DNA of 64,000 bases, taken from positions 84,341-148,340 of IMG/VR virus record IMGVR_UViG_3300031963_000020. One strand, 5' to 3'. The stretch is from a virus. This document shows, one piece after another, positions 20,025 to 27,588 of this stretch. The notes below the pieces were generated by a model. The model did no database searches. It was not told the DNA's origin and saw only the letters and a program-made list of their open reading frames with translations. A program made the translations under genes and the position numbers. Numbering within the stretch: position 1 is the stretch's first letter; each line of letters opens with the position of its first letter.

Positions 20025-21218
20025 ATGGCTAAAGCACCTGGTAGTATTTGGGTAGATGGTGAAACCTTTAGATTTATTGACGCAACTGGAAACGAGTACT
20101 ATTACACTGGTACTGCGGGGTCTAGTCCTGCGGGAGCTAAGGCTGGTTCAATTTGGGTAGACGGAAATGATTTTCATTATATTTCTGCTACTGGTGTTGA
20201 CCGTACAATTGCATACACCGATTTGGGTGTAGCAGCGGGATCAAAACCAGGTTCAGTATGGGTGCAAACCACATTCTGGCAATGGATATCATCGGCAGGA
20301 AACGCTCGTCGTGGTCACACCGACGTAACAGCAGCACACACCGACAATACCACCCCAGCATCTCACACAGATATTGCATTCGTTAATACTACAATTAACG
20401 CGGCACACACAGATACTACAATCAACGCAAGCCATACAGATATAGCAAAAGCACACACGGATAACACAACACCAAATAGTCACACGGACAACACTACTCC
20501 GTTCAATAATATTGCGTTCGTTAATACTACAATCAATGCCGCTCACACGGATAATACAACGAACGCAAGCCATACAGATATAGCAAAAGCACACACGGAT
20601 AACACAACACCAAATAGTCATACTAACAGCTATACTCCACATAGTAATGTCGCACACACCAATATTGGTGCAGCGCACACGGACAACACTACTCCGTTTA
20701 ATAATATCGCATTCACTAACACCTATATTGGTAACAGTCACACCAACAGTTATACTCCACACAGTAATGTCGCACACACCAATATTGGTGCAGCGCACAC
20801 GGACAACACTACTCCGTTTAATAATATAGCATTTACCAATTCATATACAGGTAATAATCACACTAACAATTACACACCACACACCAATATCGGTCACAGT
20901 AATATCGGTCATACTAATATCGGATTTAGTAACATAGCATTTAGTAATATTGGATTTACCAATACAACTATCAATGCATCACACACAAATATCAGTCATA
21001 GTAATATTGGTGTATCGCATACAAATATCGGTCATAGTAATGTTGGATTTAGTAATTCGTATACTGGACACACAAACATTGCACATAGTAATATAGGCGT
21101 ATCGCATACAAATATTGGACATAGTAATGTTGGATTTAGTAATTCGTATACAGGATTTGTAAATTCTTACACACCACAAAATCACACAAATTCGTATCAG
21201 GGTGGTCCTTCAGCCTAA
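20025..21218 (+). CDS. [HF]-x-[ND] repeat protein 3 with WVDG-type head
   Basis: A 397-residue protein. The first 95 residues contain three tandem units of the form G-S-(I/V)-W-V-(D/Q)-x2-F-x-(Y/F/W)-I-(D/S)-(A/S)-(T/A)-G, near residues 5-25, 42-62 and 76-96, probably a small beta head. The remaining 300 residues are [HF]-x-[ND] repeats such as [21 protein letters not shown] and FSNIG. Two DNA blocks inside (around 20630-20700 and 20750-20820) are near-perfect duplicates, showing recent repeat expansion. The ribosome binding site GGAGAG lies 10 nt upstream of the ATG. The head suggests a separate docking point from the FFP-headed collagen proteins. Confidence 0.65.
   Translation: MAKAPGSIWVDGETFRFIDATGNEYYYTGTAGSSPAGAKAGSIWVDGNDFHYISATGVDRTIAYTDLGVAAGSKPGSVWVQTTFWQWISSAGNARRGHTDVTAAHTDNTTPASHTDIAFVNTTINAAHTDTTINASHTDIAKAHTDNTTPNSHTDNTTPFNNIAFVNTTINAAHTDNTTNASHTDIAKAHTDNTTPNSHTNSYTPHSNVAHTNIGAAHTDNTTPFNNIAFTNTYIGNSHTNSYTPHSNVAHTNIGAAHTDNTTPFNNIAFTNSYTGNNHTNNYTPHTNIGHSNIGHTNIGFSNIAFSNIGFTNTTINASHTNISHSNIGVSHTNIGHSNVGFSNSYTGHTNIAHSNIGVSHTNIGHSNVGFSNSYTGFVNSYTPQNHTNSYQGGPSA
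20314..21190 (+). repeat. [HF]-x-[ND] repeat tract 3
   Basis: Continuous units of 5, 7 and 9 residues. The segment with two copies of [19 protein letters not shown] is nearly identical at DNA level. Confidence 0.85.
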
Positions 21219-21238
21219 TGCATGAAAAGGAATAATAT

Positions 21239-22144
21239 ATGAATCATAGTAATTCGACAACACCAGCATCACATACGAACATCGGTGCATCACATACTAA
21301 TATCGGGTTTAGTAATGTGGGGTTTAGTAATAGTTATACTCCATTTTCAAATGTTGGGTTCGGTAATGTCAATGCATCACATACTGATATTGGATTTAGT
21401 AATGTGGGATTTGCAAATTCTTACACACCATTTAGTAATGTAGGGTTTTCCAATAGTTACACACCAAATTCACACACTAATATTGCACACAGCAATATTG
21501 GTCATAGTAATATTGGATTTAATAATATTGCGTTTAGTAATATCGCATTTGGTAATATTGCAAGAACACATACCGATAACACTACAAATGCAAGTCATAC
21601 CAACATTGGTCATACAAATATTGGTGCTGCACACACGAATAACACCACACCATTTAATAATATAGCGTTTAGTAATATTGCGAAGGCACACACAGATAAC
21701 ACTACAAATGCAAGTCATACCAATATCGCGCATACAAATATTGGTGCTGCACATACGGATAACACCACACCATTTAATAATATAGCGTTTAGTAATATTG
21801 CGAAGGCACATACGGACAATACTACAATTGCCTCACACACGGACAATTACACTCCGCATACAAACACTACAATTAATGCGGCACATACCGACAATACAAC
21901 ACCAGCATCACATACGGATATCGCACATACTAATATTGCTGCAGCACATACGGACAATACTACTAACGCAGCCCATACGGACAATTACACCCCGCATACA
22001 AACACTACAATTAATGCCGCACACACGGATACCACAATCAACGCAAGTCATACCGACATTGCGCACACTAATACAACAATTAATGCTGCACACACGGATA
22101 ACACCACACCACATAGCGACCAACCAGTATTTGTTGGTCCATAA
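21239..22144 (+). CDS. [HF]-x-[ND] repeat protein 4
   Basis: A 301-residue protein that is repeat from residue 3 (HSN) to near the end (HSDQPVFVGP). I parsed every unit: all are 5, 7 or 9 residues long. Phe-type units dominate the first third and His-type units the last third. AAGGA precedes the ATG. It is the last gene before the promoter of the radical SAM enzyme and so the nearest candidate substrate or partner. No catalytic motif is present. Confidence 0.65.
   Translation: MNHSNSTTPASHTNIGASHTNIGFSNVGFSNSYTPFSNVGFGNVNASHTDIGFSNVGFANSYTPFSNVGFSNSYTPNSHTNIAHSNIGHSNIGFNNIAFSNIAFGNIARTHTDNTTNASHTNIGHTNIGAAHTNNTTPFNNIAFSNIAKAHTDNTTNASHTNIAHTNIGAAHTDNTTPFNNIAFSNIAKAHTDNTTIASHTDNYTPHTNTTINAAHTDNTTPASHTDIAHTNIAAAHTDNTTNAAHTDNYTPHTNTTINAAHTDTTINASHTDIAHTNTTINAAHTDNTTPHSDQPVFVGP
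21242..22130 (+). repeat. [HF]-x-[ND] repeat tract 4
   Basis: Whole-gene repeat. A block of about 120 bases ending near 21690 is copied almost exactly in the next 120 bases (to 21810). Confidence 0.85.
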
Positions 22145-22151
22145 TTAGGGC

Positions 22152-22180
22152 TTGACAAGTGGTGTGCGGTGTTGTATATT
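22152..22180 (+). promoter_or_regulatory. Sigma70-type promoter of the radical SAM operon
   Basis: TTGACA at 22152-22157, a 17-nt spacer and TATATT at 22175-22180, 30 nt before the radical SAM start. It lies in the only gap before that gene and implies expression independent of the late fibre genes. Confidence 0.75.
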
Positions 22181-22209
22181 ATAAAATGATTTATTAATCA
22201 CGAGGTTAT

Positions 22210-23529
22210 ATGACTATTGAATTAGAACCAGTTGGTGTAGTATGTAATTTAAGTTGCCCGTATTGTTACGAACATCCCATGCGAGATGCGGGTAATTTCC
22301 GACATAAAACATATTCCGTTGAAAAAATGTTAGAAGGTCTTGCCAAAGAAGGTGGTAATTTTACCCTCTTTGGTGGTGAACCATTATTAACTGATATTGA
22401 CGATTTAGAAACTATTTTTAAGTGGGGGTTTGACCGATATGGATTTAATGGTATTCAAACAAATGGTGTTTTAATTACTGACCGCCACATAGAAATGTTT
22501 AAGAAGTACAGAGTTCACGTCGGAATATCACTTGATGGTCCTGACGAAATGAACGACACGCGTTGGGCAGGGTCATTAGAAAAGACCAGAGAGGCTACCC
22601 GCAAGTCATTTGAAGCTATTAAAAAGTGTCTTGACAACAAGCTCTCACTTGGTTTAATTATTACTATCCATAAGAAGAACGGATTACCAAAATATCGTGA
22701 ACGTTTCAAGGCATGGATTAAAGAACTTCAGTCGTGGGGTGTTGATGGAGCAAGACTTCATCCACTAGAGATTGACCATAGTTCTGTTGGTGAAACATTA
22801 GCTCTTACACCAGAACAAAATATTGAGTTCCTATTAGATATGTGGGACTTTGAAATCAGTGAACTAAATGTTCCTGGTAAGAAATCATTTCAGTTTGATA
22901 TCTTCCGTGACGTAGAATATATGTTGCGTGCAGACGATGCAAACGCAACCTGTACATTTATGACTTGTGACCCATATACCACGCATGCGGTGCAAGGTAT
23001 TGACTCGCAAGGTAATAAAGCAAACTGCGGTCGTGGTAACAAAGAAGGTATTAACTGGATTAAAGCCGATGTTGACGGATTTGAACGTCAGATGGCACTA
23101 TATAATACACCACAAGAACATGGTGGATGTCAGGGGTGCCGATTCTTTATTATGTGTAAGTCACACTGCCCAGGTACAGGTGCAGATATGGACTGGAGAA
23201 ATAGAACGGATACCTGTATGAATTGGAAGGTAGCGTTTAGTATCTATGAACGAATGATGGTTGAACGTGGTGAGATGCCATTATCTCTAGACCCAAAATT
23301 AAAGAGATATGAAGATATTTTGATGTATGGTTATAGTAGAGGTGCAGAACTTAGATTAGAACACATTAAAAAGTATCTTGACCCAAATATTGGATTTGAT
23401 ATTGAAAGATACATCCAATCATATTTGATGAACCAAGCTATGGGTGGACACAAGCCACACGCAGACCATACAGATGAAACAGGAAGATACGCATTAGAGT
23501 TTAAAGAGAAGTACGGATATTTACCTTAA
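22210..23529 (+). CDS. Radical SAM/SPASM peptide maturase-like enzyme
   Basis: A 439-residue enzyme of the radical SAM superfamily. The 4Fe-4S/SAM motif CNLSCPYC gives C12, C16 and C19, and the SAM-binding GGEP lies at 55-58. A canonical SPASM domain follows: C253-x14-G268-x4-C273, then C307-x2-C310-x5-C316-x3-C320 and C336, expected to bind two auxiliary clusters. Enzymes of this layout (anSME, RiPP maturases) modify peptides or proteins. The last 30 residues carry HADHTDETGRYA, a motif repeated in the next gene. It follows four [HF]-x-[ND] repeat genes and is followed by a small motif-bearing protein and a methyltransferase. The family and cofactors are well supported; the substrate is inference. 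A phage A-type Fe-S carrier at 46939 could supply clusters. Confidence 0.85.
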   Translation: MTIELEPVGVVCNLSCPYCYEHPMRDAGNFRHKTYSVEKMLEGLAKEGGNFTLFGGEPLLTDIDDLETIFKWGFDRYGFNGIQTNGVLITDRHIEMFKKYRVHVGISLDGPDEMNDTRWAGSLEKTREATRKSFEAIKKCLDNKLSLGLIITIHKKNGLPKYRERFKAWIKELQSWGVDGARLHPLEIDHSSVGETLALTPEQNIEFLLDMWDFEISELNVPGKKSFQFDIFRDVEYMLRADDANATCTFMTCDPYTTHAVQGIDSQGNKANCGRGNKEGINWIKADVDGFERQMALYNTPQEHGGCQGCRFFIMCKSHCPGTGADMDWRNRTDTCMNWKVAFSIYERMMVERGEMPLSLDPKLKRYEDILMYGYSRGAELRLEHIKKYLDPNIGFDIERYIQSYLMNQAMGGHKPHADHTDETGRYALEFKEKYGYLP

Positions 23530-23547
23530 TATAAAGAGGATACGTAG

Positions 23548-23946
23548 ATGATACCAGGATTACACGCAGACCACGTTGACACATCGGGTGCATATGGTCA
23601 AAAATTTGAAGTCGTAAAAGACTTGTTAGAAAAAGGAATGTTGAAAGAAATTCCAGAAGAATTCCGTGATAAAGGAAATACTTCCGAAGAAGTTCCGGTT
23701 ATTACTAATTCACAAACAGTTGTTGGTAATCAGCAATCGGGATGGGATATGTCTCGTGACCATGCCGACCACGTTGACGAAACTGGTCGTTATGCACAAT
23801 CGTATATGGAACGATTTGGTTCGGATTCCTTAAATAATAACGAAATTTCACAAGGAACTACAGAACAACAGCAAGATACTGGTAATTCTTGGAAGTCTTT
23901 CTTGAAGAAGATTATTGCAGAAGAAAAGAGTAAGTTGAAGGTTTAA
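23548..23946 (+). CDS. Small HADHxD-motif protein, candidate substrate or partner of the radical SAM enzyme
   Basis: A 132-residue acidic protein with two copies of the motif found at the tail of the upstream enzyme: HADHVDTSGAYGQKF near residue 6 and HADHVDETGRYAQSY near residue 73. The linker between them is Glu/Lys-rich and the C-terminus (SFLKKIIAEEKSKLKV) is basic-amphipathic. There is no leader-like GG cleavage site. It lies 18 nt after the maturase in the same transcription unit. It could be a substrate carrying modification sites, a recognition protein, or an unrelated structural protein; I do not know of a named family. Confidence 0.6.
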   Translation: MIPGLHADHVDTSGAYGQKFEVVKDLLEKGMLKEIPEEFRDKGNTSEEVPVITNSQTVVGNQQSGWDMSRDHADHVDETGRYAQSYMERFGSDSLNNNEISQGTTEQQQDTGNSWKSFLKKIIAEEKSKLKV

Positions 23947-23965
23947 TTTAAACAACGAAGGGGTT

Positions 23966-25447
23966 ATGCAAAGAATAAAGCATGTCTTGCCTGATTGGAC
24001 TCGGGTGCAGTGGACTTCTATAGAAAATAGAAACAAATACGAACCTATCATTGCGTCTATCAATAACGCATGGAAACAGATTGAACGTATGTCGGTTGTT
24101 CACGATATTCGTCCATCTTCACTAGATATATTATCACCAGAAGAACTCATAAATTTAACTGCGGAATACGAAAAACATGGAGTACTCGTAGTTCCTATTG
24201 GTAAAGAAGGAAAAGCAGGAACTTACTCGTCTACAAGTACACCATATAATGGTGGTGATTACAATATTCGTGTTGTATTCACAAAGTCTGAAGCTATAGC
24301 AGATGAATGGTTTAATATCTGGCAAGCAGAACCCCGCATTCGTGACCGTGAGGCTGGTCGTTTACTTGGGTATCCTACCTGCTGCACCAATCATTTTATG
24401 AAGTATTGGGTAGACCAGGAATTTGTTGATACTACGTGGACGATGGCAGCGGAAAATATGCAGTTAAATGATGACGATGAAACGCATCGTACTATTCATA
24501 TTAAGGCAGATACTCCACCTGAAGCAAACATAATGTGGCGTTGGCAAGGTGTACGATTGGTATCACATCTTCCGTGTTCGTTTGATTGCAAGGCAACAGA
24601 AGAACTTGGTATGAAGATGGCAGAACTTGGTCGTACACTTGGGTTTGAAAAAGAAGTAAATTGGATATATGAATTACTTTCGTGGCCTGTTGAATGGTCA
24701 GCACTGCATGGTATCGCAGAAATCCGTACACCAATCAACAAGATTTCATCCAGAACTGATATGACCCCGTGGAAGTATGTGGTACAGAAGCATGCACACG
24801 AATATCCTATTGATGGTATGTCTGGTATAACGTATCCGTATAATCAAAAGAAAATTAAAGTCAAACCCGTCACAAAAACTATCTCGTTCGCTAAATCTCT
24901 TGAAGATACTTCCGTATGGGAAGAAAACGGATTTAGTAATAAGGAAGCTATGGATCACTTCCACCAAGTTATCATTGACGCAATCGGGGATATGAAATAT
25001 ATTCCTGGTGGTAATGTCCTCGACCTCGGTTGTGGAAATGGTGTCTTGTTAGGTCGTGTAGTTGGAGACAGATTTGATCTCATCCCACACGGTGTTGAAG
25101 CAGACCGTCAACGTTGTATGTCCGCAGCAACTACCATCCATTGGGGTGTCTTTACAATGGGTAGCATCTTTGACCTTAATACGTGGAAGGAAGATACATA
25201 TAGTTTGGTACTTTTGATGCCAGGCAGACTTCTTGAAACCACACGTGTAGTATCAGAACAAGTGCGTAAGCAACTCTATGACAAGACAGACCTTGTTCTT
25301 ATCAACCTAACTTGTGATTGGACACAACAATATGGCTCGATTGAGAATATTATGAAGGTCACAGGTCTTGACCAAGAATGGGAACCAGCAGGTAAGTTAA
25401 TCCATCGTCAAGATGATATGGCACAACTTTTCAAGCGTAAGGTGTAA
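23966..25447 (+). CDS. SAM-dependent methyltransferase with N-terminal Cys-motif domain
   Basis: A 493-residue two-part protein. The C-terminal half has the class I methyltransferase motif VLDLGCGNGVLLG (about residues 350-362) followed by an acidic residue at the end of strand 2 (HGVEADRQR). The N-terminal half contains LLGYPTCCTNHF (about 133-144) and LPCSFDC (about 201-207), a pattern like DUF483-type domains of unknown activity. It lies 19 nt after the HADHxD protein and so probably belongs to the radical SAM operon. A role in methylating the same protein or peptide substrate is a reasonable inference. The methyl acceptor cannot be read from the sequence. Confidence 0.7.
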   Translation: MQRIKHVLPDWTRVQWTSIENRNKYEPIIASINNAWKQIERMSVVHDIRPSSLDILSPEELINLTAEYEKHGVLVVPIGKEGKAGTYSSTSTPYNGGDYNIRVVFTKSEAIADEWFNIWQAEPRIRDREAGRLLGYPTCCTNHFMKYWVDQEFVDTTWTMAAENMQLNDDDETHRTIHIKADTPPEANIMWRWQGVRLVSHLPCSFDCKATEELGMKMAELGRTLGFEKEVNWIYELLSWPVEWSALHGIAEIRTPINKISSRTDMTPWKYVVQKHAHEYPIDGMSGITYPYNQKKIKVKPVTKTISFAKSLEDTSVWEENGFSNKEAMDHFHQVIIDAIGDMKYIPGGNVLDLGCGNGVLLGRVVGDRFDLIPHGVEADRQRCMSAATTIHWGVFTMGSIFDLNTWKEDTYSLVLLMPGRLLETTRVVSEQVRKQLYDKTDLVLINLTCDWTQQYGSIENIMKVTGLDQEWEPAGKLIHRQDDMAQLFKRKV

Positions 25448-25448
25448 T

Positions 25449-25679
25449 ATGACAGAAGAAATCAAAGAAGCACCAGTTCCAATAGCAATTCGTCAATTAG
25501 TTGATTTACATAACACCCGTATCCGTGAATACCAACAACGTTCATTACAAGAACTTCAAGATGCAAACATTGAACTAATGTTAATGATGGGTTTAAGCCC
25601 ACAAGACGGATGGCGATTAGATATGGAAACAATGAAATACATTAAAGTTCCAACAGATGGAAATACACAAGTCGGCTGA
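25449..25679 (+). CDS. Small acidic helical protein, unknown
   Basis: A 76-residue protein starting at the ATG one base after the methyltransferase stop. It is predicted mostly helical, with a 'LHNTRIREYQQRSLQELQDANIELMLMMGL' type amphipathic stretch (quoted in part, about residues 20-50) and a short GWRLDMETMKYIKVP beta tail. Its end overlaps the helicase start by 23 nt, so the two are translationally coupled. It may be a helicase accessory factor; no family is recognised. Confidence 0.55.
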   Translation: MTEEIKEAPVPIAIRQLVDLHNTRIREYQQRSLQELQDANIELMLMMGLSPQDGWRLDMETMKYIKVPTDGNTQVG

Positions 25680-27549
25680 ACACGTAATATTTACGTGGGG
25701 TAGGTTCAAAGGGCACTCCTTAGCACACGTTGCAAGGAGTGTTCCTTCGTATTTGGAATGGATGTCTGGTCAAGATGGTTTACCTGAGCAATGGAGAATT
25801 GCAGCAGCAAAAACCTTGATGAACGAAGATATTAGTGAACTTGACCTTCCCAGAACGAACAATCCAACTATCTCATATAAAGATTTACCCAAGCAATCAA
25901 GTGATAAGGTAGAGGTGTTATTAGTTGATAATAAAACCGCTGCAATCATTATGCCATACGACAAAGTGATGTTGGCAAAGTTTAAGTATGAAATTGATGG
26001 TCGCAAATGGAACAACGATGAGAAGCATTGGGAGTTTCCAGTTGTGCATCTTCCAAAACTATTTACGATATTCACCAATATTAAGTGTGATAAGAAAGTA
26101 TTAGATAAAGTTGAGGAACTTAAATCTCGTAGACAAGACCTCGACGAAATCCGTAGTCAAGAAGATACAGACTTCCAAATCAAGGGGATGCAACTCAATC
26201 TGTATCCATATCAGAAAGTTGGTGTACAGTTCGTGGATAGAGCAGGTGGTCGTTGTTTGATTGCAGACGCACCTGGCTTGGGTAAGACGGCACAAGCGAT
26301 TGGATATGCACAACATCACAATCTCAAAACACTTATTGTCTGTCCATTATCTGTTGTAGTCAACTGGCAACGTGAAATCAAAAAGTTTACTGGTAAGAAA
26401 TCTACCATTTGGGATAGTAAACATTATTACGGAGAGTTGGATAATCAGTTCCACATCGTGCATTATGATGCGGTGGCTAAGATTAGTAAATCACTTCGTG
26501 AACAAAAGTTTGACCTCTTGGTGTGTGATGAAGCAACTTACTTAAAGAATAGACAAACCATCAGAGCAAAAAGTATCTTGGGGTCGTGGAAAGAAAGACG
26601 AAAGTATCCTGGGATTAAAACCAAGTATTCTATCTTCTTAACGGGAACACCAGTAATGTCTCGTCCAATCGAAGCATTTAGTTTATTAAACTTTTTAGAT
26701 AAAGAACGATTTAATAACTTTTACCATTTCGTCGAACGCTATGGTGGATGGAAAGGTGATGCTCCACGAAATCTCCAAGACTTGCATGACCGTACAAAAG
26801 ATTTGGTCATCCGTAGAAAGAAAAGTGAGGTGCTTACAGAACTCCCACCAAAGCAACGAAATGACCTGTATGTAGAACTTACCAAAGAAGAAAAAAAGGA
26901 ATATCAAGAACTACTCAAAGAAGTCTTTGGTAAATGGAAAATGGACGGTAAACCCTCGGTCACCCATATGCCAAAACTCCAAGCATTCCTTATCCAAAAG
27001 AAAATGCCACGATTAATGGAAATGATTGACGAGTTCTTGGATAACGACAGGTCAATCTTGATATTCAGTAACTATCTTGGCCCCCTTCGTTTCCTGACGG
27101 AACATTATGGGGACAAAGCCGCCCTCTTGACGGGTGATATGAACAGAGATAAACGGCAGGAAAGTATTGATAGATTAACCAGCGGAAAAGCTAAAATCGG
27201 ATGTTTTAGTCTCTTGGCGGCGGGTATGGGTATCGACGGATTACAGAAAGTCATAGATACCGTAGTATTTCTCAACTGTGATTGGGTTCCTGCAAACCAC
27301 GAACAAGCAGAGGACAGAACCCATCGTATCGGTCAAACCTCCCAAGTCCAAGCCTATTATATGTTATGCGAGGACACCATAGACGAATATATGCGGGACA
27401 TTCTCAAAGAGAAACAACAGGTCGCAGACCTTATTGTGGACGGAGCATTGGTCACTCCTGATAGTAATAAATCATTTTTTAAGGAATTTGTCCGCAGAAT
27501 TAGTTCGGTATATAATACCCATTTTACCGATGAAAATATAGAAGATTGA
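25657..27549 (+). CDS. SNF2-type DNA helicase/translocase with ExoX-C-like N-terminus
   Basis: A 630-residue superfamily 2 ATPase. Residues about 10-40 (FTWGRFKGHSLAHVA to YLEWM) match the small domain found at the C-terminus of exonuclease X and in DUF3820 proteins. About residues 85-150 resemble a HARP-type domain (FKYEIDGRKWNNDEKHWEFP), as in SMARCAL1-like annealing helicases. The motor follows: Walker A APGLGKT with K210, Walker B CDEAT, motif III LTGTP, and motif VI QAEDRTHRIGQT. In T4, branched-DNA processing is done by UvsW; this protein may fill that role in replication restart and recombination. It precedes the tail genes without an obvious promoter. Confidence 0.8.
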   Translation: MEIHKSAEHVIFTWGRFKGHSLAHVARSVPSYLEWMSGQDGLPEQWRIAAAKTLMNEDISELDLPRTNNPTISYKDLPKQSSDKVEVLLVDNKTAAIIMPYDKVMLAKFKYEIDGRKWNNDEKHWEFPVVHLPKLFTIFTNIKCDKKVLDKVEELKSRRQDLDEIRSQEDTDFQIKGMQLNLYPYQKVGVQFVDRAGGRCLIADAPGLGKTAQAIGYAQHHNLKTLIVCPLSVVVNWQREIKKFTGKKSTIWDSKHYYGELDNQFHIVHYDAVAKISKSLREQKFDLLVCDEATYLKNRQTIRAKSILGSWKERRKYPGIKTKYSIFLTGTPVMSRPIEAFSLLNFLDKERFNNFYHFVERYGGWKGDAPRNLQDLHDRTKDLVIRRKKSEVLTELPPKQRNDLYVELTKEEKKEYQELLKEVFGKWKMDGKPSVTHMPKLQAFLIQKKMPRLMEMIDEFLDNDRSILIFSNYLGPLRFLTEHYGDKAALLTGDMNRDKRQESIDRLTSGKAKIGCFSLLAAGMGIDGLQKVIDTVVFLNCDWVPANHEQAEDRTHRIGQTSQVQAYYMLCEDTIDEYMRDILKEKQQVADLIVDGALVTPDSNKSFFKEFVRRISSVYNTHFTDENIED

Positions 27550-27560
27550 TATTTATATAC
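27548..27560 (+). promoter_or_regulatory. Late-promoter-like motif, TATTTATA copy 6
   Basis: GATATTTATATAC begins at the helicase stop, 29 nt before the first tail-morphogenesis gene. This copy marks the switch from a DNA-metabolism gene to virion genes. Confidence 0.45.
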
Positions 27561-27588
27561 AAGTATTTACAACCCAAGGAGTTATTTT

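Noticed and set aside
20289-20798. Antisense Cys-rich open frame in the repeat gene, like 17448-17873, 21470-21811 and 21908-22123
   Set aside because: Composition mirrors the HTDN/FSNI codons of the + strand and there are no ribosome binding sites or spacing typical of genes here.
17401-22130. CRISPR-like regularly spaced repeats
   Set aside because: The repeats vary in length by codon multiples, lie in frame within genes and have no unique spacers.
25413-25448. Upstream extension of the small acidic ORF at 25449
   Set aside because: The longer start lies within the methyltransferase gene without a ribosome binding site. The same reasoning set the starts at 41532, 55476, 55844, 57064 and 63231.
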